A stretch of DNA of 64,000 nt, taken from assembly GCA_963921825.1 (NCBI GenBank), contig OY997592.1, positions 25,647,730-25,711,729 on the forward strand. Direction: 5' to 3'. Of the stretch, positions 1 to 11,912 are shown one piece after another. Within the stretch, counting starts at the first letter, position 1, and every line of letters starts with the position of its first letter. Made by a program: the position numbers and the translations under genes. Under the pieces are notes generated by a model that had not been told where the DNA came from, did not search any database, and saw only the letters and a list, made by a program, of their open reading frames with translations. The DNA comes from Erodium maritimum (lineage: Eukaryota > Streptophyta > Magnoliopsida > Geraniales > Geraniaceae).

Positions 1-346
1 TTGATTGGTTGTTGGTGTTACCGGCTTTGTCTGCTGATTATGTCGTAGTCAGTCTATTATCTGTGGTGGTGAGCGAACGCTCACCCCTAGCTGCTTTTCC
101 TACAGGTATTGGTCGCAGGTTGGACTAGGTGAGCTTCTGAAGCTTGAAGAGCTAGGAGCGGGATTCTGGGTTTATTTTGAGTCTAGCGACGGATACCATC
201 CTTTTGTCCACTTGTTGAGACATATTTTTAAGTTGTAGATATTATTTTTGTTGAACAAATGGTGATTTATGAAAAAGGCAACTAAATGTTTTATTACTTT
301 AAATGTTCGCGTCCCGAGTTCGGTTTACTAAAATTGGGGCGTGACA
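1..346 (+). mobile_element. 3' end of a long Ty3-type LTR, cut by the window edge
   Basis: This stretch aligns almost base for base with 12302-12647, the 3' end of the solo LTR described below, and ends with the same GGGGCGTGACA terminus at 336-346. Shared blocks include GTGAGCGAACGCTCACCCC and the run around 'GAGCTAGGAGCGGGATTCTG'. No primer-binding site follows position 346, so this looks like a solo LTR or fragment rather than the 5' LTR of an element continuing to the right. The family assignment (long-LTR Ty3/gypsy, possibly Tekay/Del) is inferred from terminus and length only. Confidence 0.75.
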
Positions 347-3300
347 AAATTAATTAACAACTTACTTGAAATCAGATTATTACCTGGACTTTTGGACAAC
401 GTATCAGACTTTTAAAGGACCTTGGACAAAACAAACTACTAGATTTAATTATCAGTTTTGAGGACCGTTACGGGTTGGACCGGGACTGATACGTCCCTTT
501 TATGTTAAACCAGGACGTTACCCCAAGCACGGAGAAGACCGGTGGGGCCAGGACGTCAGCAGCTAGGAGACGCAGCTGCTGGTTCTTCAAGAGGTAGGGA
601 ATTCCTCAAACCCGCTTTAATTCGATCGTACTAGAATGCATATAGGGAAACCTAATAACCGGTAAACAACTAGTATGCATGTAGGATGAGAACAACTAGC
701 GTAACCGATTGAACTGCGAACATTTACGTTTCTGTCTTGGGAATTGCCGTGCTGGTAGAATCAGGCCATGTCGTGCCCGTAGGATTGTCTGCTGATTGTT
801 GGATTTGTGTTGTGCTGTCTGAATCGGTTAATAAACAATAAGCATGTAAACGAGTATAATTGACTAGAGAACGCATGATCCGTGATTTGAGTGCTTTTCC
901 CCTGTTTTAATTGATATGTTCGATTGTGAATGTTTGGGGATACCGGTTAAGCCGGTGGGGTAACCACGTGGAGAGTGGTATCGGTAAGTGATGGTAAGTA
1001 CGGAACAGTTGTGAGTGTCATTTAAGGGTCAAAGCATATTATGTTCGGTGTAACATGTCGTTGCTATGCGTGGGCAAGTGTGCCATGATTGTTCTAATGT
1101 GAATCATTGTTGTGATATGGTCGGTTGAGAGATAGACCGACGTGATCGTGATTGTGGTGATGGTACTGTGGTTACCCGTGGTTGTGATCCTGTTGTGAGT
1201 GTGATTGCAATTGTTTTGATGCGCGACCGGTAAAGTGTGAGAGAAGTACTTCCGTCAGGTGTATCGTACCTTTCGGCGCGTAATCGGTGAAGTGTTGGGT
1301 TGTGGGTACTTTGGTTACATGAGAAAGGTGATTTCCCTACCTTCCGACCGTGAGTCGGTAAAACATTGTGTTCCGCGAAGAGGTGATTTCCCTACCTTCC
1401 GACTAGAACTCAGTAAAACGCTGTGTTGAGCACCGCGAGAGACGAGGCCTGTTGGGTCTCGAGGTAGGGTTGGAGATGAACCAACTCGCAGCGGAAAATC
1501 AAGGAAAACCAAGAGACGATTAAAACCATGAAACAACTAACAAAGAATGGATTCACAAGAGAAAAATTCAGCACTAGTTCTTACCAAAACAAGAACACCG
1601 GGTAACGAATGATTGGCTTGAGTCTCCAAGACGCCTACGTATCCACATGGGAATCAAAGCCACGTAGTTCTTCTCTTTGAGGACTCAAGAACACAAAAAT
1701 GGAGGAGGAAACTAGCCAAACCCGAAATGGCCATGGAAGAGGGAGAGAAAATGTGTTTCCTATTCTTGTCTTGTGTTTGTTATGTTGAAAAAGGATGACT
1801 TAAACATAACAAAACCCATACTTGTCCAACTAAAGGCATGGGACAAGTATGGTGTCAAGTAAGGTGTAAATAGGACAAAGTATGGCAAGACAAGATTGGG
1901 TTAGGTGGTGAATCACCAACACCTTAATCCTTGTCTTGCTTACTTAGTACTAATTAATCAAGACTTGATTAATTAGTTCCATGGGCCTTGGTTGCATGGG
2001 CCTTTCATGGGCCTCTTGGAACATGGCCCGTGACCATTTCCAACGAGGTCCCGTGATTCGCTCATCGCCTCCATGCCTTCCATACCGGAAATGTCCAACA
2101 TTATCCGACGCGATCAATCCCAAGACTCCAAGTCTTGTCTCGATCCGTAAAGTCCTATTCACTTACGGGCACATGACCCAAAACCCAGTTTTGGTCATGT
2201 CCCGAGACAACTCCCTTTTGGCCATTCTCCATAAATGTGTCAATGAGTTTCATCCTCCGGTGTGACCCTTAGGTTTATGCATGTCAATAGATCAACGTAA
2301 AATCCCATTTTACTTGATCCTATTTAAGTGGCAACTAACGAGACTTTAGTATTGCCTGACACTGCATAACGAATCGACCCTGTCGATTCTAACCTTTCCG
2401 TCGTCCCTGTCATTATCCTTTTATCTCCGATATCCTGATTGAGATAAGGCATAAAGCCGTCATCCTTATTATTCTCAATCACCGTTCCTTGATATGTGAG
2501 ATGACTGAAGATATGATACCCAGTATCATGTGCATGGCCATGCTATTCTTCCAGTCACTCTCGATCAAGTGGCCGAGAACCGATATCTTTCCCATACCTT
2601 AGTATGAGGGATAAATCCCTTAGCTGTCTTTCGTGTCACTCATGTAGCCCGTCCCCAAGCCAATCCTGGCCGTTATGGAAGCCCTGTTACGGACAACGTT
2701 AGGCTCAGGTCAAACTCAGTTGTTGACTACATAGCGATCACAAAGACTCCTTGGTCTAAGGATACATGACAAGCTACAACACTGAATATGTTCATGACTT
2801 AATCTATGGCACATATTCAGGGCGGGTCGTCCAATATCATGTCCCACATGATATCTATGATCAGACTCCGGAATCCCATTCCAATGACTAACAGAACGTA
2901 AGCCATAAAGAGCCATCTTTCATACTAGTCGCTTCTAGTGAAGCTTTGTTGACTAGGGACCCATCGAGTGTGATCTATCTCGATCTATGGTTCTATTCGC
3001 ATGGTGGGCATAGATCAGAGCACACATCGATATATTACTCCAACACATAAGTAATATAAAGCCGCTTTAATTTTATTGCTAACGATGATATATACATTTG
3101 GACATTTAGGATTGAACTACGGGCACTAAGACTAACAAGGCCGCGAAGAGGCAATTTCCCTGCCTTCCGTTGATCGGTACAACGCTGTGTTGAGCACTGC
3201 GATGAGGTCGACCGCCTATCCCGACTTTGTGTTGGGGAAGTTGCGTACGGCTGCGCCGGGCTGAGAGGGTTGCTCCCTAGACCGTGCAAGGGTTACAATT

Positions 3301-3960
3301 TCTGTATTTGATATTGCCTGAATTGAATGTGTATTATTGTGTTGTGACTTAGGGTGTTTTCCTTGGTTATGAGTGTGTGTTTAAGAACGCCTTGCTTGGA
3401 TTTTTTATGATTGTACTTATGAGTGTCGTTGACTATGTATTGGGGAAATTGTGTTCGGGTTGTCCATGGTGTGGCCTCAGGGTAGGCGTTGGGTGGAATC
3501 GGTGTTGGTATAGTTGGACATTGAGTATCCGAGTTTAAAGAGGGGTTTTGGCTTTTATTAGGTTTAAATGTCGTATTGTGTTAAAACCTTCATTATATTT
3601 TGAATTGTGGAAAAGCGTGTTGGTAAGTTCGAGATAAGGAGGTTTTGATGATTTTCCCTACTGAGCGCCAAGCTCACCCCCTATTTTACTGTGTTTTCTA
3701 CAGGTAGTGGTCATGACTTGGAGTAGAGGACATCGCGAAGCATGGGGCTAGCGAGGGGCCGGGTTATGTTATTTTATGTTTCGTAGTGACGTAACGGATA
3801 TTTGGATTTATGTATTTTACTGAGCGTAGGACTCAGAAATTCTAATACCTTTGAACTATTTTATTTACCGTTATCGAATATTATGGTTTTAAATTGTTAT
3901 TGTTTAAATTTCACTGAGTCGCGTCTCGGATCCGGTCAATACCGGATTTGGGGCGTGACA
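347..3960 (+). mobile_element. Decayed Ty3-type LTR remnant, interrupted by another element
   Basis: The segment ends at 3950-3960 with GGGGCGTGACA, the same kind of 3' LTR terminus as at 346 and 12647, and carries related landmarks: a GAGCGCCAAGCTCACCCCC block near 3663 and two copies of a 'GATTTCCCTACCTTCCGAC' type repeat (about 1330 and 1390), with a third diverged copy near 3149 beyond the insertion at 1468-3045. No TGTAA-type 5' LTR start was found after 346, so the 5' end is probably lost. No coding potential longer than chance was seen. Family relationship to the LTR at 9181 is inferred. Confidence 0.5.
1468..3045 (-). mobile_element. Solo-LTR-like insertion (minus orientation) within the Ty3 remnant
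   Basis: Read on the minus strand the segment starts TGTTGGAG at 3045 and ends CTCCAACC at 1468, a short terminal inverted repeat typical of plant LTRs, with one mismatch at the last base. It separates two homologous parts of the surrounding LTR remnant, which supports insertion. The expected matching 5-bp duplication is absent (GGTAG on the left, CATAA on the right), so either the true ends lie slightly outside or one flank has been altered. Short ORFs inside (for example 2716-2916) show no recognised domain. Confidence 0.45.
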
Positions 3961-4057
3961 ACTAGTCGATTGGAGTCCGTTGCAGCTACACTCAAAGTTT
4001 TTATAGGGATTGTCCATGTCAAAATATACGTGTGGCCATCTTTTCGATACTTTGTAT

Positions 4058-5807
4058 CTAGAACCTCAAACTGCAATAATTGATAATTGCGACTATGTTC
4101 TTTTGGACATCAATAAAGCATGTATGAGTATACAGAGTCCAATTATCTGCTTCCAACACTAATGGTGTCTTCAACAATAGGTATGTTGTATAACTCATCA
4201 TGAGGAGATTGTAGTGTTCTTGTCTTTGGTTATCTTTCTCATTATTGCAGCCCCAAATAAATTGCACCAGGTTTAGGTACTTGTCTCTGTAATTTTGAAA
4301 TGCGTTGTTGGCTAACTCAGAATGGGATGTGGTCTTCATGTATAGTTCCATTGGCAACTTGCGGTAGTATGTTGGTATCCAACTTGGATGAAGTTCATAT
4401 ATGCTCTTGAGCCATACATTGTCTTGCATACCAAACTCCTCCATCAGTGCATTCCACTTTTATTCAAAATATGGAGGATAAACCTTATCGTTGTAAATAA
4501 GGGCACGTAATTTCGGGTAGAATTCGGTATCGTGATATAGGTTGTTTGGTACTTGCGTCATTTTAATAGATCATGCATACAAAATATATGTGAAAATATT
4601 CCACAAAAACAATGATGCATATCTAGAATCAAGATACACGTTATTGACAACCATTGTATACATGTGAGAGATTATTGAACAAATTTAAATAAAATACAGT
4701 TCCCTGCCACAAACGTAATGTTTTGTATCTAGAATCTAAATGTACTATATCCACAATCATAAATTATGATTTGTGTTCGTGAGAATACCTTCAGTCCACT
4801 TTTTCCAATATGTGCCACATGCATAATTGCTAGTCGTAAAGACTCTAGGTATTGCAACCTTGATTGTAGGATCCTGATCAGTGAAAAAGTACACAAGATG
4901 CTTCCCCTTCATTGCTTTTAGGAACGCTTTGAACATCCATGTAAATGACTCGGTGTCCTCATGTGTGACGATCCCCAAGGAAAATGTGACCGACATCTTG
5001 TAGTTGTCTACTCTAGTGAATGGGCAGAAAGACATTGAATACCTGTGTGTATAGTATTTTTTTTTTTTGGTTAATATAGTGGGTACGTTCATATTATGAA
5101 ATGATTATGTCAACTTACTGGTTTGTCCTGTTTGTTGTATAATATGTCACATTATCCCTGTGCAACTCATAATTTCTCACATATATTTCATCACACCAGA
5201 ATAATTTTGTGAGCCTCCCCTACGAATCTTCATCATACTCATTGTGAAAACCATGGTTTGTGACCTTTTTATCCTTGAACTGATCACGGATGACCTAGAC
5301 ATCGCTGTTTTTTATGTACGCCTTCAGGTCATGTTCATAGTTCTGAAAGTCCCATTTGGTTGCTCCTACTTTGTTGGCTCCTCCACATTTTTGACTCATT
5401 AACGCATGGGCATCTGTAGGTCTTATATTCTCCCTGGAATTGTGGGTAAAACATTCAACATGACTATATTCCATGTGTTTGTTGGCACGCAAACGATGAA
5501 CATGTTTCTGCCCAACCAATTCATGGTTGTGTTGTGCAATATACTTGGTTACTATGTCCACTTGTTCCTTGTGTATATACTTGAATCTGATCAGTGCTTC
5601 ACAATTGGACCTTGTAAACATACGATTCCTCTTTATTGTAGTTTTGGGAACATGTGGATGTTTTCGCGCACAGACCTCACCTGGTTTCGAGCATATCTTG
5701 TACTTGGCCAAGATGAGTCTGTCCTTGCCAAGTTTCTCACTACCTCTACGTGTGTTGAACCCAAAACATTTACCATAAGTTTGATAGAAATATATCCTAT
5801 GATTCAA
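4058..5807 (-). pseudogene. FAR1/FRS-like MULE transposase, broken
   Basis: Three minus-strand blocks reconstruct a FAR1-family protein in the correct order. Block 5807-5295 holds the FAR1 DNA-binding domain: GFNTRRGSEK, then VCARK, a RSNCEALIRFKY segment and the HNHEL zinc-ligand motif. Block about 5240-5100 carries LTKLFWCDEIYVRNYEL, the start of the MULE catalytic domain, ending before an intron-like GTAAG. Block 5092-4757 continues with FCPFTRVDNYKMSV, ESFTWMFKAFLKAM and FTDQDPTIKVAI. Block 4444-4058 holds the WLKSIYELHPSWIPTYY and NAFQNYRDKY segments that follow. Stops and frame changes separate the blocks, and the first catalytic Asp (normally in a FDTTY motif) is replaced in VTYYTTN. 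FAR1-like proteins include both domesticated transcription factors and MULE transposases; here decay and repeat context point to a dead transposon copy. Confidence 0.8.
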
Positions 5808-5933
5808 TGTTTTGAATGATTATCCTACGTAGGGCGTTCATTCTCTCATGCACGATGGTGTGTACGTCAGCATCCCTCCATCAATACACACCTCTGATTC
5901 TATTGTGGAATCATTGTCCATGCTTTTAGTTGT

Positions 5934-7863
5934 ATACCCTGAAGTTTCATGTATTAACCTAGAACCCCTTCCGTCCAATTTTCCATCCAAATTCGGTTAT
6001 ATTTTTTTTAAAATACCCAAAATACCCTCCACATCTTTGAATAGATTAAAGTTAAACTAAAATAATTATAAATTACAGATTATGAAATAAATAAATAAAA
6101 CAAAAAACCTAATCTATATATCATTCGGTGCTTCATGTTCGCAGCTCCTCTATCTCTTACAAATCTTCAGATCTACACCGCTCGAGGAAGAACACGGTTG
6201 TGGGAGAAGCACCGCGCGACGAGGAGAGAGAGACGACTCAACTCAGGTAAGAGAAGAGAGAGGGGCGACGAGGGCAGTGAGGGAGGAGTCGTGTTCATGG
6301 GTTTTGAATTTGGGAGATTTTGTATCTGAATCTGGGTTTCGATTTTAAGCTCATGGGTTTTGAAATTTTGTTTTCGATTTCGATTTTTGAGGCGTTTTGT
6401 ATATGAATTTGGGGTTTGGCTCTATTTCTACCTTCTCTTTTGGGTCTTGTTGTTCTTGCTTATGGCTCTTCCCCAAATATCCCAATCGTTTTGACTGAAA
6501 TTGGTTTTTAAGATGGGTTTATGACTGAAATTGTATTGAGGTGTTCTCATATGATTTTTTTTCTCATATGATTTTCAAAGGGGTAAGGTTGAGGAATTGG
6601 AATTTAGTTGATTTAGGCTTTATGGTTTGTTTCGTAGCCGAGAAAATGGTGGGAGGAGAAGTAAAGGGACAACTGTTTTATTTATTTATTTGTGTTCATT
6701 GTCATTCTTCCATCATTTTTGGAATTTTGTTACTTCATTTATTAAATTCAGTTCATGTAGAATTGGAAAGATCTAGTTGCAAATTTTGAAGACATGGAAT
6801 TCAATTCATGTAGAGGTTAGAACTTACAACTATATAAACTAGAAATTTAATCTGCAACTGAATTCAATTTTATGCTATGAGGCATGAACTGCTATGAGGC
6901 ATGAACTGGTTATGAACAAAGCATATGGAACTTTTTCTCATACCCCTATCAGACTGTGGATTAAAGCTTGAATATTGGTAACTGTTTATCTGCTATGTTT
7001 TTGGATTCCAGTTTGCATTATGTCAATGTTTCTATGGGGAAATCGAGTTCGTGGTATCTGGTGGCACTCGAACAGGGCGGCGGCGTTGGCCAGTGTTGCA
7101 GGAGAAGCTCGCCGGAGATGAGATGGTGTTGCAGGAGAAGCTCGCTGGAGACGAAGACCTCGTCGGCGAGATGAAGCTGGATAGAGAAAGAATGGTGATG
7201 AAGATCAAGAGGGCGTGCTCAAGATCCATTAAGAAGGAGAAGAATATAACTAAATTGAAATAGATCTGATACGTCAGTATTGAAATAGATTTGAAGAAGT
7301 ACAGTAGGTGTGTAATATATAAATCTGTTTTTAATTTAATTTGATTGATTTATTATTTAATTAAATTAAATTAATTATTTTATTTAATATGTTTATTATT
7401 TTATATGTATATTTTATTTATATATATGAAAAATTGAAAAAATAGCGAGTTATAAAAAATTGATATAAAATATAAATGCAAATTTAAAAATAAAACTTAT
7501 TTTATCAAATGAAAATGATTTTTTAAATAAAAATATGATTTTTAAAAATAAAAATAAATTTTGAAATAAAAAAAATAAATTTAAATAAATTAATGAGAAA
7601 AAAATAATTAAAGAAAATGAATTAAAAATAAAAAATAGAGAAAATAAATTAATTAATTAAATAAAAGGAATGGCAGGGTTGTGTAATATTGATAGGTAGT
7701 TGAGGGTATTTTCGTCATTTAACAAAAAAAGACTAACCCTGACTGACGGAAGGGGTTCTGGGTTAATACATGAAACTTCAGGGTATGCATCGGTTAACTT
7801 TAAACTCCAGGGTATTCATCGGTTAAACGTGCATATTTAAGGGTATGCATTTGTAATTTACCC
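5934..7863. mobile_element. MULE-like TIR element, left end truncated
   Basis: The left arm (5934 onward: ATACCCTGAAGTTTCATG, then CCCCTTCCGTC) is repeated in inverted form at 7745-7790. The right arm continues further outward through two more 'GGGTAT' modules to a GGG terminus (reverse complement GGGTAAATTACAAATG at 7863), so about 75 bp of left terminus are missing. Modular TACCCT repeats and a PuPuCGGAAGG subterminal motif match the other MULE-like elements in this window. No target duplication can be assigned because of the lost left end. Confidence 0.65.
6135..7263 (+). other. Gene-like cargo inside the truncated MULE
   Basis: The interior is GC-richer than the arms and has gene-like architecture. 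An ORF from 6135 runs into a strong donor (CAACTCAG|GTAAGAG, junction at about 6246). After a T-rich, intron-like stretch there is a candidate acceptor (TTGGATTCCAG near 7013) and a second open block at 7051-7263 containing a 42-bp near-duplicate encoding two LQEKLAGDE units. No protein family was recognised. The arrangement resembles a Pack-MULE carrying captured exon and intron sequence, but the donor gene is unknown. Confidence 0.4.
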
Positions 7864-8280
7864 TTTGTATTAATCAAATCCGTATACTTTTTATTGGAGG
7901 AAATAAAAAATTGACCTTATAGTAGATGTTTGATGCACGTGTCCTCTGAATATAGTCCAACTTTTCTTGTTTCTTGTATTTGTTAAATCCCCCGCCCTTT
8001 TGGGTTCTACATAGTAGTGTTGATCGAGAGCTAATTCTCGTTCGACCGTATCTAGAAATGACCTAACATTCTCGATCCACTAGACGGATATAGACAACCA
8101 TTAGTTGATCGAGAAGGACGAGTCTTGGATTAGGGTCGATCGTCCGATAAGTGTAGACAATAGAGAAAGACATAATTGAAATCATGATCGCGATCGAGAT
8201 TGGTAGGGCTCAATCGATTAATTTCAGTTGATGTAAATTGTATTTTGTGTGGTTAAATTTTATAGGGATAGCTCGAGTGG
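7864..8280. other. Spacer with no recognised feature
   Basis: AT-rich spacer between the truncated MULE and the MuDR pseudogene. It contains a short GATCGAGA-rich stretch (about 8020-8110) with imperfect inverted copies but no ORF, TIR or LTR that could be supported. Confidence 0.5.
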
Positions 8281-10972
8281 TAATTCATGCTATATATGGT
8301 AGGGAACATAAGGAACAACAAGGGAAATATAAATGGGTACCAATAAATAAAGGAAGATATTGTTTTTGTTGATGATGATCCTAATATAAGTTTGAAGAAT
8401 TTGAAGGAGAAATTGTATGAAAAGATAGGAGTGGATGAAGAGGATATAAAATTGAATCTCAGTTACATACTTTCATGTATTGCACTGTTAATGAAGTAGT
8501 CCGTCCATTAAAGATAAAAGATGATGAAGTTGTTGAGGCATTTATTCTAGAACATGAGGTTCCCGATGGTTCCATCAAAGCCTGCCACAGTGGCATCGTC
8601 TTTGCTGCAGTAGCTATGGACGCGAACAACGGGATGTTTCCCTTAGCATTGACAGTGGTTGAGCAAGAGACTAATGATTCATGGAATTGGTTTGTCTAAG
8701 AAATCTTGTCTGACATTGAACTTGGTGAAGACACGGGTTTAGCTGTCATGTCTGACAAACAGAAGGCATGTCCCTATTTTAATGCATTATTTTGAAATTC
8801 AGTGTTGAAAAAAAATGTAGGATATGTATGCTAAGTGTTATAATTGCATGTTGTAGGGATTAATAGAGGTATTGAGCTTACATCCTCAAGTGGAGCATAA
8901 ACATTGCATGCGACATTTGTACGAAAACTGGTACAAGAGTTTCAAGTCGTACGAGTTGAAAAAGTTGATGTGAAGTGCTCTCGGTCTATAAGCCTAGAAA
9001 TGATGGAAGACTACATGGCTCAGATGAAGGAGGTAAATGTCAATGCTTACATGTGGTTGCAAGAGAGGCCTCCTCAAAACTGGTGCAAGTCCTTCTTCAA
9101 GACGGATTCAAAGGTAGCTGCCCAAATCAACAATATATGTGAGAGTTTTAATGTCTGGATTGGAAAAGGGAGAGACCTACTGTAATAACCACTCCCGGTC
9201 AACGCCAGTCAAATCTGCGAAAAACAGGAAAATTTAAAAAAATTCAGCAAACACTTGATTGAGCCTAAATTTGACGCCGAGGGTCATACCGGACTTAAGT
9301 TGACCCCTTTATCGACCAAAGTGAGTTCCGGGGGACTCAGGGCAACTTTCTGATCAATTTGGGAAAAGTTGACTTTTCGTTGGAAAAGTCAACGGAGCGA
9401 CGTTTTGGTCCATTCGAGGACCGTTTTGGATCCAAAAAGCTTAGCCGTCGTCGCAGCGGTCTTAGTTGAGCCGTTTCCTTGTATCCCGTGAAGTTTCGTA
9501 ATTTCTTGGAAAAAGTGCCCGTTCGGGGCCCGAGACGACCGAATTTCGCGAATCTGACTGAAAATATCTAAGAGATATTTTCGAAAAAGGCATGGGACCC
9601 ACATGACACATGTCATGAATGTGGTGGAAGGAAAAAGGGAGGACAACTTTACCCTTGACTTTAAAGAAAAGACAAAATGAAAAGGAGGGTTATTTTGGTC
9701 TTTTTGCTGTGTTAGTTTTGAAAAAAATACAAAGATGAGAGATAGAGGTGTGTTTGGCCACTTTGTGAAAAATGAGAGGTTTTTAGAGAGAGAAAGTGAG
9801 TTGGAAGAAGGAGAGAAAAGAGAAGAAGAAGTTGAAAGTTTTGGTGATTCCCGTCGATCAAACCGTTGGATCGTCTCAACGATAGAAGATTCAAGCTCAC
9901 ATCGACACTCTATACGGTGAGCATCTAACCGATTTTCGTTTTGGAACGTTTGAATTTTAGGGTTTGAGTTTAAATGGGTTGATTAAGGTTGGGTTTTGTT
10001 TAAGATTGGTTTAAAGATGAATGGTTGAGGTTTGAAGTTCGTTAGGAACGTTTTGGGGCAAAAAGCGATTTTTTTCCATTATGGATGTGTGGGGCCCACA
10101 TGCCCGGGTATCGGGTTTTCGTGTTTGGGTGGTTTAGAACGTTCCCCGGGTCATTAATCTACAACCAGATCGAATTTGGGAATTAAATTGTGAAAGTTGT
10201 AATTGACGGGTTTAGAAACTTTAAACGCTAATTAAATGACTCAGAAGTCGGAATTCGATTCCGTCGAGTGCCTAGGAACCCTTGAATTATTCTAAGACCG
10301 TAGAAAACAAAAACGGGAATTTTCGGATCCCCGGAAGGGCGTTTCCAAAACCAGGGCAGATTCGCCATGTCGGGCGAATCGGCCCTTTCCGGGTCCAATA
10401 TCGACAATGTCGAGTAATTGGGGAGTTTAGGAGTGATTGACATTGTCGGGGTTACATTTGGGCGTCAAGTTTATCGAATTTCAGTTTATTCCTACGAGTT
10501 TAAAAGTGCCTTAAAATTGTGTTCTTTTAGATCGTGCTGCAGACCGAGGGAAAGGAAGGCTAGGCGAGTGACTGAGATCACGCCGGAGCTTGTTGGTTAG
10601 CTTTTGGAGAACACATACGAGGTAGGGAAAAGTAGCCGGATCTCGGCCCTGACTAGAGAAATTTAACAGTAGAATTGCATGTGACACCGGGGTGTCGTGG
10701 GTTAAGTAGGTTTATCGAATATTAGAAAGGCATGATACGGGAACGTAGCGAATATTGGAAATGCATGTGACACTTAGTTTTGTCGTAGGAGCAGAGAACT
10801 TAGCGTTATTAGAATTACTGGAGGCATATGACCATGCCCGGAGGTTCATTGCGAACTTATCGAGATAAGGAGTACTGGAGGCATATGACCATGCCCGGAG
10901 GTTGATTGTGAAACTGTTGATATTAGGACTGTTGGAGGCATTGGTTATGCCGGAGGTTGATTGTGCATTTTG

Positions 10973-11650
10973 TGTCTTGAGTGGCCATGAGAGCCCGTGT
11001 TTTACGGTTGTGTCTTGGGTGGCCATGAGAGACCGTACTTTACTGTTGTGTCTTGGGTGGCCATGAGAGCCCGTACTTTACTGTTGTGTCTTGGGTGGCC
11101 ATGAGTGCCCGTGGGGTTGTTGAACCCGTGTCTTTACTGTTGTTGTGTCTTGGGTGGCCATGAGTGCCCGTGGGGTTGTTGAACCCGTGTCTTTACTGTT
11201 GGTGTGTCTTGGGAGGCCGTGAGTGCCTGTGGGGTTGTTGAGCCCGTGTCTTTACTGTTGGTGTGTCTTGGAAGGCCGTGAGTGCCTGTGGGGTTGTTGA
11301 GCCCGTGAGTTACTATTGGTGTGTCTTGGGTGGCCGTGAGTGCCGTGGGGTTGTTGAGCCCGTGAGTTACTATTGGTGTGTCTTGGGTGGCCATGAGTGC
11401 CCGTGGGGTTGTTGAGCCCGTGAGTTATGGTTGGTGTGTCTTGGGAGGCCGTGAGTGCCCGTGGGGTTGTTGAGCTCGTGAGTTACTGTTGGTGTGTCTT
11501 GAGTGGCCATGAGTGCCCGTGGGGTTGTTGAGCCCATGAGTTATGGTTGGTGTGTCTTGGGAGGCCGTGAGTTCCCGTGGGGTTGTTGAGTCCGTGTTTT
11601 ACCGTTGGTGTCTTGGGTGGCCATGAGTGCCTGTGGAGTGTTGAACCGGT
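10973..11650 (+). repeat. Minisatellite inside the solo LTR
   Basis: About twelve tandem units each begin TGTCTTGGGTGGCCATGAG. The first three units are about 38 bp long. From about 11084 each unit is about 58-60 bp because it has gained an internal segment around GGGGTTGTTGAACCCGTG, and roughly nine such units follow. Open frames across it (for example minus 11134-11394) are by-products of the repeat period and not genes. Confidence 0.9.
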
Positions 11651-11771
11651 CTTGTTGCTGTTTGTTGAACTTTTCTTGTGATTGTGATTGTGTTTGCCCG
11701 AGGTTAGTGACCCGACTTCGTGTCGGGAAGTGGTGTGGAATTTGGCTGGCTTACCTGACAGGGATCGGTAA

Positions 11772-11912
11772 GTTGCGAGCGTTCTTTGGCTGGCTTGACC
11801 GAGTTCGAGTCTCGGGAGGTTGCGAGCGTTCTTTGGCTGGCTTGACCGAGTTCGAGTCTCGGGAAGTAGCGAGTGTTCTTTGGCTAGCCTGACTGAGTTC
11901 GAGTCTCGGGAG
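11772..11912 (+). repeat. 47-bp unit repeated three times in the solo LTR
   Basis: Three consecutive copies of a 47-bp unit beginning GTTGCGAGCGTTCTTTGGCT and ending GAGTCTCGGGAG, with few mismatches. It is separate in sequence from the minisatellite just upstream. Confidence 0.8.

Noticed and set aside
5406-5819. Plus-strand 137-codon frame
   Set aside because: It is antisense to the FAR1 DNA-binding domain on the minus strand, which carries the recognisable motifs.
11134-11394. Minus-strand 86-codon frame inside the LTR minisatellite
   Set aside because: The frame is open only because the tandem unit lacks stops in that phase; the peptide is a pure repeat with no coding signal.
10973-11912. 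CRISPR-like array
   Set aside because: Contiguous tandem units without unique spacers, in a plant LTR.
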